DNA of 64,000 nt from Aspidapion aeneum (taxonomy: Eukaryota; Arthropoda; Insecta; Coleoptera; Brentidae). Shown here piece by piece: positions 11,400 through 21,899 of this stretch. The DNA lies in assembly GCA_963576565.1 (NCBI GenBank), contig CAUYVT010000074.1:17614-81613 (forward strand), read 5' to 3'. Position 1 is the stretch's first letter. Each line of letters starts with the position of its first letter. Below the pieces are notes generated by a model that saw only the letters and a program-made list of their open reading frames with translations, was not told where the DNA came from and made no database searches. A program made the position numbers and the translations under genes.

Positions 11400-11685
11400 G
11401 AAAACAGTTTTTTGTAAATATCTCAGAAACTAACGCTCTTGCGAAACTTTTGGTTATAGCACAACTTATTGAGCAAAGTGTAGTCTACTATTTCCATATT
11501 GATACGATGCTCCGTTAACAAGTTAGCATTTTAAAAATTTTTTACTTGTCAAAAGACTGTCACAAGCATTAATGGATTTTTACCAAAATCTAATCAGCTC
11601 GTTAGAGTGCGGAACACTATTTACCGGAAAATTTTATGGACATCGGTTCAACGACTTAGGATCCATCTTGTTACGGACATAAATA

Positions 11686-11745
<60 letters not shown>

Positions 11746-11880
11746 GCACATACACATAGACACACAAAGAGACATCACGACGATATTGCTAAGATAGGTC
11801 AAAACACACCCGTTATTTGGGTTATTTTCACCGTTATCTCAAAAAAAAAATTTTCGCCGAAAATAATACCTTCTGCAATT
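11400..11880. repeat. interspersed repeat with (CA)n, copy 2
   Basis: It matches 6371-6742: GTAGTCTACTAT, ATATTGATACGATGCTCC, ATCGGTTCAACGACTTAGGA, (CA)n, then GACATCACGACGATATTGCT. The CA run at about 11689-11744 is greatly expanded. Confidence 0.75.
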
Positions 11881-12148
11881 TTTAAAGAAGCATTTTAAGG
11901 ATGATCGCAAAATGAGAAAAACATAGTCGAAAAATAAAAGTCAAAGTAAATCTACTTACTTCCGTGTTTGTATAAAGTCGAAATATAATAAAAATAATTT
12001 TATTTTAAACCTGTACAAATGCATGTAGAAATTCAATTTTGAACTAAAATCATATCAAATGATTATTCGTTTCAGTTTAAAATGTTTGCTGTAAATATAG
12101 TTTTCTTCTTCGTTTACCAAAAGGAGTAAATTCAATGAACCATTGCTT

Positions 12149-12149
12149 A

Positions 12150-12201
<52 letters not shown>

Positions 12202-12213
12202 TATATATATATT
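12149..12213. repeat. (TA)n microsatellite, 3' tail of LINE family B
   Basis: The TA repeat sits exactly at the 3' end of the minus-strand LINE fragment, as in the other copy at 53570-53621. Confidence 0.85.
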
Positions 12214-13440
12214 TAACGGTTTCACAACGTTCTAGGTCTTCCGATACCCAATCTCCACTCGTTAATGTTTGCCCATAATTCATCATCTAGGCCTCTTATT
12301 CTTATTTCACTGTCTATTCCTTCTCTCCAGCTTCTCCTTGGCCGTCCTCATTTTCTTCGGCCAGTTGGTTTCCATTGTAGTATTTGTTTAGGTAGTCTTT
12401 CATCATTTTAGACATGTCCGTACCACACCAGTTGTTTTGTTCTTATATCATCCACTAAAGTACGTTCACCCACTGTCATAATTTCTCTTATTCTTTGATT
12501 TGTAACTCTTTCTCTTTTTGATTTCCCTGCTGCTGTTCTCCAATAGTCCATCTCCGTAGCGAAAAGCATTTTTTCAAACAAGTTTCGTGGCTAATCGGGC
12601 AAAAAGGAGTTTTTTGTTTCTTTTATATTTTTCCGTGGGTAGCCTGAAAGCTTAACCTCACGGGGGTCCAAGATCTAATGGACACCTAATAAGTGTTGAC
12701 AGTTAACCGTTTCGTCCTTATGGGACTCCTCAGAACACTGCTGGTCAATGTGACAAATCTTGCGAAGTTCATCAGATGGTTTTGTCTCTAATTAAATGTA
12801 ATTAGTGAGCGAACTATAGCAAGAGGCGCCATCTACCGAGATACGAGAGAAACAAAAAACCAAAAGCAGGCGAACACTGCTATACAATATCGATCAATGA
12901 AAAGATCGAATGCAAATAAGAAAACAACTTATAGTCCGTGACCTACGACAGCTCTTTGTCTTTCAGGCCGGATCAACACAGATTGCATTTTTAACCGTCT
13001 TCAAGACAGTGAGCGTCAATCAACGGAATTTTTAAGCCAAATAATACTAACAAACGTGGAATTTCGTACCCGTGAATTTAAAAATCAAACAACCCACGGA
13101 AAAATATAAGGGAAACAAAAAAACTCCTTTTTGCCCGATTAGCCACGAAACTTGTTTGATTTTTAAATTCACGGGTACGAAATTCCACGTTTGTTAGCAT
13201 TTTTTCTGTTCTGTCCTTGATTGGCCATACTTCTGAGCGGTATGTAATAATACTTTTTACAATGGTGTTATATATAAGCTTTTTGTTATGTTTTGATATA
13301 CTTTGGTCCCAAATTATTCCATTTAATAAAGTTATTGCTTTTCTTCCTTGTACGTTTCGATCTTTTATAGCTTTGTCTAGTGTTCTGTCAGCTGTAATTT
13401 TTAGACCTCTCATTTTATTCTGGTCGGACTATTTATGCTC
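12214..13440 (-). pseudogene. LINE family B RT tail, split by an insertion
   Basis: The two parts, 13196-13440 and 12214-12575, together match the LINE at 53622-54200 on the minus strand. They include [15 protein letters not shown] and the [13 protein letters not shown] tail region. Between them sits a 620-bp element with a target duplication. Frameshifts are present, and the copy lacks the RT core. Confidence 0.85.
12576..13195. mobile_element. 620-bp element inserted in LINE B, 10-11-bp TSD
   Basis: Compared with the uninterrupted LINE at 53.97 kb, the insertion is exact: AGCATTTTTTC occurs on both sides (12565-12575 and 13196-13206). The left end starts AAACAAGTTTCGTGGCTAAT. The right end carries the complement plus about 35 bp more (TTCACGGGTACGAAATTCCA). 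A relative lies at 52240-53000. It has no coding capacity and its class is unknown. Confidence 0.8.
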
Positions 13441-14020
13441 TGAGGTACTTATATTTTTTAATGGAGAAAAACAGTTTTAACGGTTTTTTTTAGTTACTCG
13501 ACTTTTGAATTTTCAGACTATGCCTGGCCTATTTGTAGCATGTTGAACTCTGGTAAAACTCCCAAAATAGGACGTCGACCTTCACACTAATCACTTTGGA
13601 ATATTAAAATCGTTCTGTCTCTTTTTAACAAGTTTTAAAGACTAGAAAACGAGATAACCAAAGGAAACCGAAGGAGTTGTTAGACGGTAAAAGAAGCAAG
13701 GTGGAAGTGACCTAAAAAAGACCCAAAACTCCGGTTTTGCTTGTTTTTGATGATATTTCATCCAGCATTATCGTTATCTCCATGCAGGTAAAGGAGCTTT
13801 TAAAAGAAACTTCCTTCGTTTTACATTTTACAGATGGGAAAAACGGGTCAACATTCTTACAAAGTTAGAAAAAAAAAGGTCTTTTAAAAAGGAGTTTTTT
13901 ATTGACCTGACTTTTCTTGCTTTTGTGTGTTATTTATAGTAGCTCCGAATCTTTTGTCAAAAAGTCGAAACATTTTGTCGTGGTTTTTAAAAGGGTCGAA
14001 TAAGATCTCAATAATAGATT
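13441..14020. other. non-coding
   Basis: No gene or repeat boundary is recognised. The 5' part of the Penelope-like element may begin here. Confidence 0.3.
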
Positions 14021-14024
14021 TGTA

Positions 14025-14790
14025 AGTTTCGATGTCGAAAGTCTTTACACCAACGTGCCAATAAATAAGTCACTCAGTATCAATAAAAACAAATTACAAA
14101 CTGATGATACACTTCACGAGAGAACAACGCTATATGGTGATGGATCTGTTAGAGCTCTGTTCCCGTAACTCTTAGTTTTAAGTGAAAGAAAGTTTTACGG
14201 GCAAAATGCTAGACTTCCAATGGATTCGTCTCTTTCGCCAGTGGTAGCAACCATCTACATGGAGTACTTTGAGGACCATCCGATCAACACAGCAAGGGTC
14301 AAGCCAAAACTATGGCTACGATATATGGATGACGCATTTATTATATAAATGAATGAATGGTATTCGACCAACAATCAAATGCACAATGGAAATTGAAAAA
14401 GATTCGGCCTTACCTTTTTTAGATGTTCTAGTCAAACGAATAGACAGAAACATTCAAACCACTGTATATAGAAAACCTACACACACGGGGCGGTACCTAA
14501 GTCTTTACATTCTGTTATGACAAAATAAGAAGTTATAAGAAGTTTGTGTAGACAGACTGGGTATTCCGAGAAATTATTAAGCACAACGATCTCTAAAATC
14601 AAAAGCAAAGCAAATGTAGCAAACTCTTAAAATAATAATCCGTTGGGTGTTATTAACCTTCCATATATTAAAGGGATTTCAGAAAACATAAGAAGAATAG
14701 CCAAACATTAAAATATAAAAACAGTATTTTGATCGGAAAATACTATACGGAGTTTTGTTAATAAAACAAGACCAGAATGAGATTAAACAA
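14025..14790 (+). pseudogene. Penelope-like element reverse transcriptase
   Basis: Penelope-type RT motifs occur in order: FDVESLYTNVPI (14028), LPMDSSLSPVVATIYMEYFE (about 14217-14275), LRYMDDAFI with the YMDD active site (about 14318), LPFLDVLVKR, YRKPTHTGRYLSLY and NIKTVF-SENTIRS (about 14710). Stops (for example after ALFP and FII) and a frameshift show decay. The GIY-YIG endonuclease that should follow is not found downstream on this strand. Confidence 0.85.
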
Positions 14791-15820
14791 ATAAAATAAA
14801 TTACTTCTTTTTATGTTGAATTTGGGCGCAAAATATAAAATAATTTAGGATTAACTGGTAACAAAACAACAAATTTTATCTTATTTTCTTCTAGTTGCTG
14901 CCTTTTTCCACATTTGAGCAGACTCATTTCGATTTCATAATAGCTATAATAAATTTGTTTGATTTTTTAAAGGGTTTTGACGTTTTGTGTTAGCTTATTA
15001 TATTTTAATCTTTGATAATAGAGTTTGTGAGATGAGATGTTCTCAAAAAGGTTTAAAAAAAGTGCACACCATTTCCGACAGAAAAGGGTAGCAAACAGTA
15101 AAATTTCGAAAAGAAAGATGCAGACAGCAATTTTTTTTGAGGACCTAACGGTTTGAAGAAGTTTACCAGTGCAGGACAGTCTTCCAAACAGAGGTGTATG
15201 TACACCCCCATAACCATAGTGGGGATGATGCCTAAGGTTAGGATAGTAGCGAGGAATTATTATATTCAATATTACGTATTCCGCCAGCCAAGCGGTCCTC
15301 AAAGCATAGAAAGTATAACAGGAGGGGATTCCATTCAATAAGGAGACGCATAAACTTGGCATAATCGGACCATTAACGTCATATGTAGGACTGGAACGGC
15401 TCTTCGAAGAAAAGAAACACAAATGTTGAACTAGTTTAACACCTTGGCGAAGAACGCATCAGTACTTTTTTGGAGTTAGAAAAAAGGATGCAGATATTCT
15501 AGTCAATTTGTTAGTGCAAGATGAAGCCAAAATCAGAAAAAAGAATATTTATTCCAAAATAAGTTGGCTACTGTGGAGAAATTGCAAAGATATTAGAGTA
15601 CTGACAGGAGTGACAGGGATATTTTCCATATACAACTAGCTCTGAGAAAGCATTGATATTAAGCATTGATAAAAGATGATCAGCTGTAGATGATGCTGCA
15701 AGATTATTTTACTCTTGCTAAGCTTAAACAGCTAAAACAGTTTACACTTGTTGGTTTTTAATTAAAACAAACCTGACTGGAATCAAGCCAGAAAAAAAAA
15801 TTTTAAACTAAATTTCGGGT
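14791..15820. other. unassigned; patchy protein-like sequence
   Basis: A stretch at 15335-15640 reads protein-like on the plus strand in shifting frames (for example THKLGIIGPLTSYVGLERLF). I cannot place it in a family. The 151-residue minus-strand frame at 14967-15422 is opposite to it and has no recognisable motif. Confidence 0.3.
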
Positions 15821-15823
15821 TGT

Positions 15824-16110
15824 TTGTCTTTATTTATTTTAAACACGACGTTCGTTAGTAGGTATCTGTAACCGTTTTCAAGTGTAGGCTAACTCTACTT
15901 ATATAATACTTGGTGATAATGAAAACAGTCAAGAGTGAGGCTCCTTCTTCTTAACTCTAAGATGCTTGTTTTTTTCTGCATGGTAAATGCAGATACAATA
16001 AACTTTTGTTTTCGCCAATGTGACTCCTTATGCAAAACTTTAACTTCAGACTACCGGAACCTATGATTATTTGACCTAATTGCGTACTTCTTTTTGCTCT
16101 TGCATTACTT
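15824..16110 (-). pseudogene. Penelope-like element C-terminal fragment
   Basis: On the minus strand this matches the C-terminal fragment at 48290-48640: the VLHKESHWRKQKFI-like segment follows the GIY-YIG domain, then GTGTAGGCTAACTCTAC and GTCTTTATTTATTTTAAAC flank. It is short and broken. Confidence 0.65.
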
Positions 16111-16860
16111 TAACCTAAAGTATAGCTTAATCAAATCAGATTTGTGAAAAGTTTGGAAGTTCTAAAATTTCTACACCTGCGAAAATTTTCTTTTAAATGT
16201 CAAATCATGCCTCTCAAGCTCTAAATATAGTGTAATCAATCAATAAGAGGGGCCCTAAATCACACCCGTCCAAAATCTCACATTTAGCTGAATGAAGTTC
16301 GATTTTCTAGGCCACTGGGTCATCGCGCTATATACAGTTGCTCAACTCGGAACCAGATAAATCCTTAACTTTAACTTTAAAACTTTATTTAGCAAGAATA
16401 TGCAACAATTTTATCAGTAGTAATTATCTATGTAAATATCTAGAGTCTAAGTAATATTTTTAACCGTAAAATTAACAATAATTTATTCTACATCCAAATG
16501 AATAATACTATAATTAAACAGACTGCATTGAAAATAAATATTTTTAAAAACTTTTTTTGAACGTGGTTTAGTTTCTTTTAATTTTTTATTGAGTTTTTTA
16601 ATTTATTAAATTCTGATAAACCTTTACAAAAAATTGATTTTTGAACAATTAATTTTTGGGAATTATTTAAATGAAAATCGTCTTTGTATCTTGTATTAAT
16701 GTGAATGGAATTTTAAAGGACAGAATCTTTCAATTGTTCTGGTAGTATAGGTTATGTTGAATATTGTAAATAAATATACATACATTATATATTATGTGAA
16801 TATTGTTTCAGGCGGTTTATTTTTACTCGATAAATTTTCGCACCTGTATCTGTATGTAGG
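16111..16860. other. non-coding AT-rich
   Basis: Nothing recognised. Confidence 0.35.
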
Positions 16861-16865
16861 TTTAG

Positions 16866-17040
16866 TATATAGCTCAGTCATATTAGGAATTAACCTGGAA
16901 AAAAATATGTGTAAACTGGATTTTTGTTTTTATGGACAATCAGTTTTTTGCGATTTTCTCAAAAACTTTTTCAAAAAAGTCAAGAAATCAAATATACGCA
17001 AAATGATTCGGTCTATATTGTCACGCTATTTTTGTGACGA
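16866..17040. repeat. fragment of the 24.4-26.1 kb foldback family
   Basis: CTCAGTCATATTAGGAATTA, ACTGGATTTTTGTTT and TTGCGATTTTCTCAAAAACT match the arms of the 24380-26085 element. Another part of that family lies at 18176-18300, so this old copy seems to have been opened by later insertions, including the LINE between. Confidence 0.55.
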
Positions 17041-17484
17041 GGGGTAGCTCAGTAAGAGGTCACGTCAAAAAATGCCATCTCTAAAGAACGATGGACAGGC
17101 GCATACGCCTAAATACGTCACATTGAACGTTTGCGAGATGTTTTAGTTAAATAAAAATATGCCTGGCAGGCGAGGATGAGAAGGGCAACGTCACCCGAGT
17201 TAATTCGTGCCCTTTCTAGGGACGTTAATTTAGGTGGGTTTCAAACCCTTGGTAAAACCCTTTCTTCGAAAAGAGTAAAAAAATACAGAACAAAGTTTAA
17301 TACATGTATTTTTTTTATATACAAAACCTAACTATAATTATAAAAAGTGCCCAAAATAACCCTGTTTATAATCAAAAAATGGCCCTGGCCCCCAAATGAA
17401 TTAATATTTCGCCCTTTGGTACCTACCAAAAATTAGTGAAAAAAATGACGTCTGAGATTAACGTCGATAGGGCCTTTTTAAATG

Positions 17485-18160
17485 TAGATTTACTCAGGAA
17501 TTGGCCGGCGTAAGAGAGGTAGAGCTCGTATGGGTCCCAGGCCACGTGGGAGTCCCCGGAAACGAGAAAGCGGACAGACTCGCCAGGAGAGGATCCCAGC
17601 AGAAATGCGTCGGGCCAGAACCGTTCCTGGGGCTCACAAGAGGGCAAATGAAGTCGGCCCGAACAGAGTGGACCCAGAAAGAAATACAAAGGGAGTGGAC
17701 CAACACAGGAAACGCCAGACAGGCGAAGAAGTATGTGACAGGCTACAGCAAATCCCGTAGGGACTGGCTGCTCCGTAGAACACGAAGAGAGGTGGGAGCC
17801 ATAGTGGGAGTCCTGACCGGACACTGCGTCCTACAAGGACACCTGGCAAAGATGAGAGTAAAGGAGGACGCGACGTGCGAGCGATGTTGGGCCGAAGACG
17901 AGACCTCGGCGCATTTTCTCTCATCATGTGAAGCATACAAGGAGGCAAGAATAGAGGTATTCGAAGAGGAAGCCTTTGAGACGGAGGACCTTCTGAATCT
18001 GAGGTGGTCCGATATTCTGGCCTTTGTACAGAAGACGGGCAGATTCCTAAACGAAAGAAGGACGCAGTAGGGGGGATGCCCGGGGGTTGGCGAAAAGGGC
18101 GCTTCATGTGCCCAGTCGCCAGGCCTAGAGCCTACCCCACACTACTACTACTACTACATT
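17485..18160 (+). pseudogene. LINE ORF2 C-terminus with RNase H, 5'-truncated
   Basis: The open frame 17501-18070 starts inside an RNase H domain: VELVWVPGHVGVPGNEKADR is the last RNase H motif with its His and Asp. It continues with TGHCVLQGHLAKM, CERCWAEDETSAHFLSSC (the C-x2-C, H-x4-C pattern of I/R1-type LINEs) and the C-terminus. The coding piece is intact and GC-rich compared with everything around it, which suggests a recent insertion. The 3' UTR ends in (TAC)n at about 18144-18158. With its N-terminal two thirds missing it cannot move by itself. Confidence 0.88.
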
Positions 18161-18175
18161 TAGTTTGTTTAAACC

Positions 18176-18310
18176 ACTTTGTCCCATTAAAGGTTAGTGA
18201 AATACTATTTTTAGCAGTTTGGCTGGACTTTTAAATATAATAAAAGTGTGCACATTTGCGCATATTTTAAAACTATTTGGTGGTCTTCCCCTCCTTCTTT
18301 TATTTTGCCA
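18176..18310. repeat. fragment of the 24.4-26.1 kb foldback family, inverted
   Basis: TTTAGCAGTTTGGCTGGACT and GTGTGCACATTTGCGCATAT are the complement of 25140-25255. Confidence 0.65.
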
Positions 18311-18339
18311 AGGTATTTTTTGTCCAGATCTGGATCTAT

Positions 18340-18460
18340 GAGGTGAGTACAGGACGGATACATTAGTTATACACTTTCGTTTTGAGGTACTGAAGATATT
18401 TTTTATTTTTTAATATGTAGCTTAATTTACCGAATCCTGCCTAGGCCAATCTATTCGTCC
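18340..18460. repeat. uninterrupted copy of the 6.3-6.8 kb outer repeat
   Basis: ATACATTAGTTATACACTTT, GAGGTACTGAAGATATTTTT and AATATGTAGCTTAATTTACC are the complement of 6745-6805 and 6325-6370, with nothing between them. It gives the empty site for the (CA)n element. Confidence 0.65.
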
Positions 18461-18959
18461 CTTGATTTCAGCTGTTTGGTTCTCTTTTGTAGTTTAAACG
18501 AAACTGAACTAGCTACCAATTCCACTGTCCTTATTAGGCCGAGCTGGCTTGAATGATGTTGACGTCATACCGTTTGGGACCAATCAGTGCGGGTCAGGTT
18601 TTCAAAAACGGGAAAAAATTTCAAAAAGATATCCAACTCATAGTTTCTCCAAATAGAGCTAAAAACTTGCTGGTCAACATATTTTGTTAAAGAGTTTTTA
18701 AAATATTTACTTTATATAATCTTTTTTAACTTTTTTTTTCAACCTGCAGTATATTTTTTTTAACGGAGAGTGTCACGTTACAAACGGTTCCTATCGGAAA
18801 ACTTTTCAATCCCACAAAAAGACCGGAAAAGGACCAAGAGACCGGAAAATGGAATGTAATTTACGGTTTATTTTTTAGTTAAGTTGGGCATCACTTCTGT
18901 CAACAGTAGTAGTAGTAGTGGGGGAGTGACCCGTAGCAGCAGTGCGAGGTCTTTTCGTG

Positions 18960-20000
18960 TCCATCCAAATACGTTATAGCATAAATACATGTTCAAAGAA
19001 TCAAAAAGTGAAGCGCTCATAGTTGCCTTTGGAAACAATGGCAAATTTAAATTCGCGGATGCGAATTTTTAAGTACGCATGCGTGTGTTTTGTCATGTAG
19101 ACACGCAGCTGCTATGTGTGTGGAGGCCATATTGACATTTTGCGGTGTTTTGCATTTGTCGTGTAAAATTATGTCTTTTTCTGCAAAAAATGGAAAACAA
19201 TTCATGAAAAACATGTGCGGTTTGTGGAAAAATTTCCGGAAGAAGTAAGGGACTGCGTACTAGGTAACTACGTGTATATTTCTTTATAATTTGTTAATAA
19301 AGTTAAGAGTGGTTTATAGATACCATTAAACACTCTCCATGGTATCCACAATAAATCTGCACGATTAGTTTTAGGAAAACTACAATTCTAATCCAAAATT
19401 TGATCAATTTTCACCCAATCAACTAGTTTTTAGAAAGAAATAATAGACATAACCCTAAAAATTTGAAAACTGCCAAATAATGTAGTGACGTAACGTAGTA
19501 TGTTCCAAAACCACTAAAACTGACGCATACGTAGTAACCGAAATTCTGTCTACCCGAAAAAGAAACATTAAGAATTAAATAGGGGTCCTGGCTTCAAGCA
19601 TCGCGTGTGCGAATGTATGGGTAAAATGGATTAAAATCGTAGTTTTCATAAAACTAATTGTGCAGATTTATTGTGGACACCATGAAGAGTGTTTAATGGT
19701 ATCTATAAACCACTCTTAACTTTATTAACAAATTATAAAGAAAAATACACGTAGTTACCTAGTACGCACTCCCTTACTTCTTCCGGAAATTTTTCCACAA
19801 ACCGCACGTTTTACATGAATTATTTTCCATTTTTTACAGAAAGAAACATAATTTTACACGACAAACGCAAAACACCGCAAAATGTCAATATGGCCTCCAC
19901 CCACATAGCAGTTGTGTGTCTACATGACAAAACACACGCATGCGCTCTTGAAAATTTGAATCCGCGCTTTAATTTTCGATTCTTTGAACATGTATTTATG
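18960..20000. mobile_element. 1.04-kb foldback element
   Basis: Arms of about 430 bp (18960-19390 and 19620-20000) are inverted copies at high identity. Paired landmarks are CGGAAATTTTTCCACAAACC, CTACGTGTATATTTCTTTAT and TGAAGAGTGTTTAATGGTAT. The spacer is about 230 bp. No transposase is present. The frame at 19815-20084 is an arm in translation. Confidence 0.85.
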
Positions 20001-20112
20001 GTTAAACGTATTTGGCCATTGGTCAAGACGAGTCATTTCGCACAACACGCGACCACTCAGTTTGCTATTGGCCGAAGCGTGTGATGTGGTCGATCACATC
20101 GTTCAAGTAGGA
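20001..20112. repeat. single TIR of the 54.5-kb foldback family
   Basis: CATTGGTCAAGACGAGTCAT, CGCACAACACGCGACC and AAGCGTGTGATGTGG match one arm of 10841-11140 and 54549-55562. It abuts the foldback at 18960-20000. Confidence 0.65.
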
Positions 20113-20655
20113 GAATAGAGCCCCAGGGATTATAAACAAAACAGTTTTCCGGATGTATTTTTCGCTGTAAAAAGTATCGGTTTGCTTTTGATTAATGCGC
20201 AACGGGCTTGTAAAGTAGCACAAGTACTAAATATACGTAAATAATGTCCATAGAGACAAGGTTACTGCTAAAAGCAATGGTGAGGAATGTGCCGATTTTG
20301 TTGTCCCATTTAAACATTTTAAACTAATTTTTATTAGTGGATTATCAAAAAACTATTCACTGTAACTGGCGCAATCTGTTCCGAAAATGATATAACAAGC
20401 ATTATAAAAAATCACAACAATATTTGTTTGAAACAAAACCCTCACGTATAAGAAGCCTCGTCTGCGACTCGGCTTTTTAATAACGCTCGTCTTTTGTTTC
20501 AAACAGTGTTTGACAGTAGTAAAAAATAAATATGTATTTATTTTTAGATATCTCTTTAGGTCTTGGGAATGCTAAAAACAAACTTTTTTGTTTAATTTTT
20601 TCTCGAATGAAATTAAATAAATTCATTAAATTAAAACAATTAGCCACGTAATTCA
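20113..20655. other. non-coding
   Basis: Nothing recognised. Confidence 0.35.
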
Positions 20656-20830
20656 AAACAGGCGGTCTACCAATCAGCTGCAAGTGACGTCACAAAACAG
20701 TAAACGCCTCGAACAAACCTATTTTCTGTGTTTTTTTCTTATGGATGGTAATGTTTGCTTTGGTTTAAAGTTCCAATTATCGTCCTAAATTAGATTTTAT
20801 TTTGTGTTTTGCTTATAAAAAAGATTTTTA

Positions 20831-20958
20831 ATGGAAAACGGATTCTCCAAAGCCGATAGGTCCAACTTGCCAATGCTGAATTCCTTTATGGTGGCAGGCT
20901 TCTTTGCCAACAACAGTGATTTTTGTTCTGCGGAATTTAGAAATGTTAAAATATGGAT
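20831..20958 (+). pseudogene. first exon resembling YqaJ-exonuclease-type protein N-terminus
   Basis: ATG at 20831 opens LPMLNSFMVAGFF, then DFCSAEFRNVKIW, then a consensus donor GTAAGT. From memory of the family this resembles the N-terminus of insect proteins with a zinc/SWIM-like region and a YqaJ-type nuclease, where a MV-FF...F-aE-r-VK pattern precedes the SYGD block. That block is not found downstream, so later exons are deleted or far away. Family assignment is tentative. Confidence 0.4.
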
Positions 20959-21269
20959 GTAAGTATTCGATGAGTTGTTTTGTATATGTATAACTGAAAG
21001 TTTTTTTTACGATATTCTTCGCCTACTTTTACTCATTTAGATTTTGAGGTTACGTTATATGTTTTGCTTTTTTGTTTAATATGCCACTTACAATAGATTC
21101 AATTAAATACCCAATCATTATTATTTTAATCATTAAGAAACAATCAAAAATTGCTTTTTTGGGCAGCTGTAATAATAAATTAATTCACAGAAAAATAAAC
21201 AAAAATAAAAATCATGAAATAAACCGAGGGGGGGACAGGTAGGCAAAAAGTATACAACGACCAGCAATA

Positions 21270-21460
21270 CTTGAAGTACTGCATAGGTTACACTGTATAG
21301 TCCTGCCTAGGTACTGCCTAGTCCTGCCTATGCAGTGCCTAGTCTTGCATATGCACTGCTCAGTCCTACATTTAGCCTGCTTATGCACTACCTAATCCTG
21401 CATTTAGAGGTCGGTACTCCCTAGTCCTGCCTAATAACTGCCTAGCATCGCCTAAAAATT
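21270..21460. repeat. degenerate minisatellite, CTGCCTAGTCCTGC core
   Basis: About eight variants of a 20-26-bp unit such as ACTGCCTAGTCCTGCCTATG follow each other between the two convergent exons. Confidence 0.75.
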
Positions 21461-21600
21461 TGTACACCTTTCTGCCTATTATAGTTGTTCACCCCTTGTA
21501 ATAAATATAACCTTAAAAATTTTATCGTCATTTATGAAATAGTTATGTATATTATAGACAACGTGAGGAAAATTAATAGAAACAATTTAGTTATACTTAC

Positions 21601-21783
21601 ATCAAAGTAATCTTTACAAATGTAAAGTGAAGATGTATTTGATAAGGCCCTTTGGTCTCTTCGAGCAAGTTATAGCCACTTTTTCCGTTCTTTTACTGCT
21701 GTAGGCACATGAATAAATAGTTTTTCAGGTGTTTTTATGATAGTATTCGAACACTGAGGCACTACACACCACTTATAGGACAT
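21601..21783 (-). pseudogene. THAP-domain first exon, with a nonsense change
   Basis: The minus-strand ATG at 21783 starts MSYKWCVVPQCSNT with the C-x4-C of a THAP zinc finger, then LFIHVP and KERKKWL. The next codon is TAA, after which the frame continues LARRDQ...LYICKDYFD to a GTAAGT donor. In the family this position is commonly Gln (CAA), so one C-to-T change fits. The last zinc ligand, normally His in C-x2-HF, is Tyr here. Both faults argue for a dead copy. Confidence 0.75.
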
Positions 21784-21899
21784 TTTTTTACATAAAAAAC
21801 ATAGACCAAAAACAAATAAACACTTGAATGCCGTGTATCTGTCCGCGAGTTTACTGCGCTGTGACGTCAATGCAACGCCATGCTAGAAATGAGCGTTTT

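Larger units (their letters stand above)
20660..21895. mobile_element. internally deleted two-gene DNA transposon (putative)
   Basis: Two first-exon-like segments point inward: a plus-strand exon at 20831-20958 and a minus-strand THAP exon at 21783-21601. Outside them both ends carry the same ordered sequence (TGCA, TGACGTCA, CAGTAAAC) in inverted orientation, at 20678-20705 and about 21850-21876, like diverged TIRs. The rest of both genes is absent. I infer a non-autonomous deletion derivative of a transposon with convergent THAP-type and YqaJ-partner genes (an ISL2EU-like arrangement). Confidence 0.45.

Noticed and set aside
17041..17245. tRNA-like gene from GGGTAGCTCAGTAAGAGG
   Set aside because: The A-box-like start has no B box at a fitting distance and no cloverleaf forms.
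17423..18107. Long minus-strand frames opposite the RNase H LINE
   Set aside because: They are shadows of a GC-rich coding piece on the plus strand and lack domains.
18900..18935. Minus-strand LINE tail from TAGTAGTAGTAGTGGGG
   Set aside because: It resembles the complement of the 18.15-kb tail, but nothing upstream of the tail matches, so a chance trinucleotide run is as likely.
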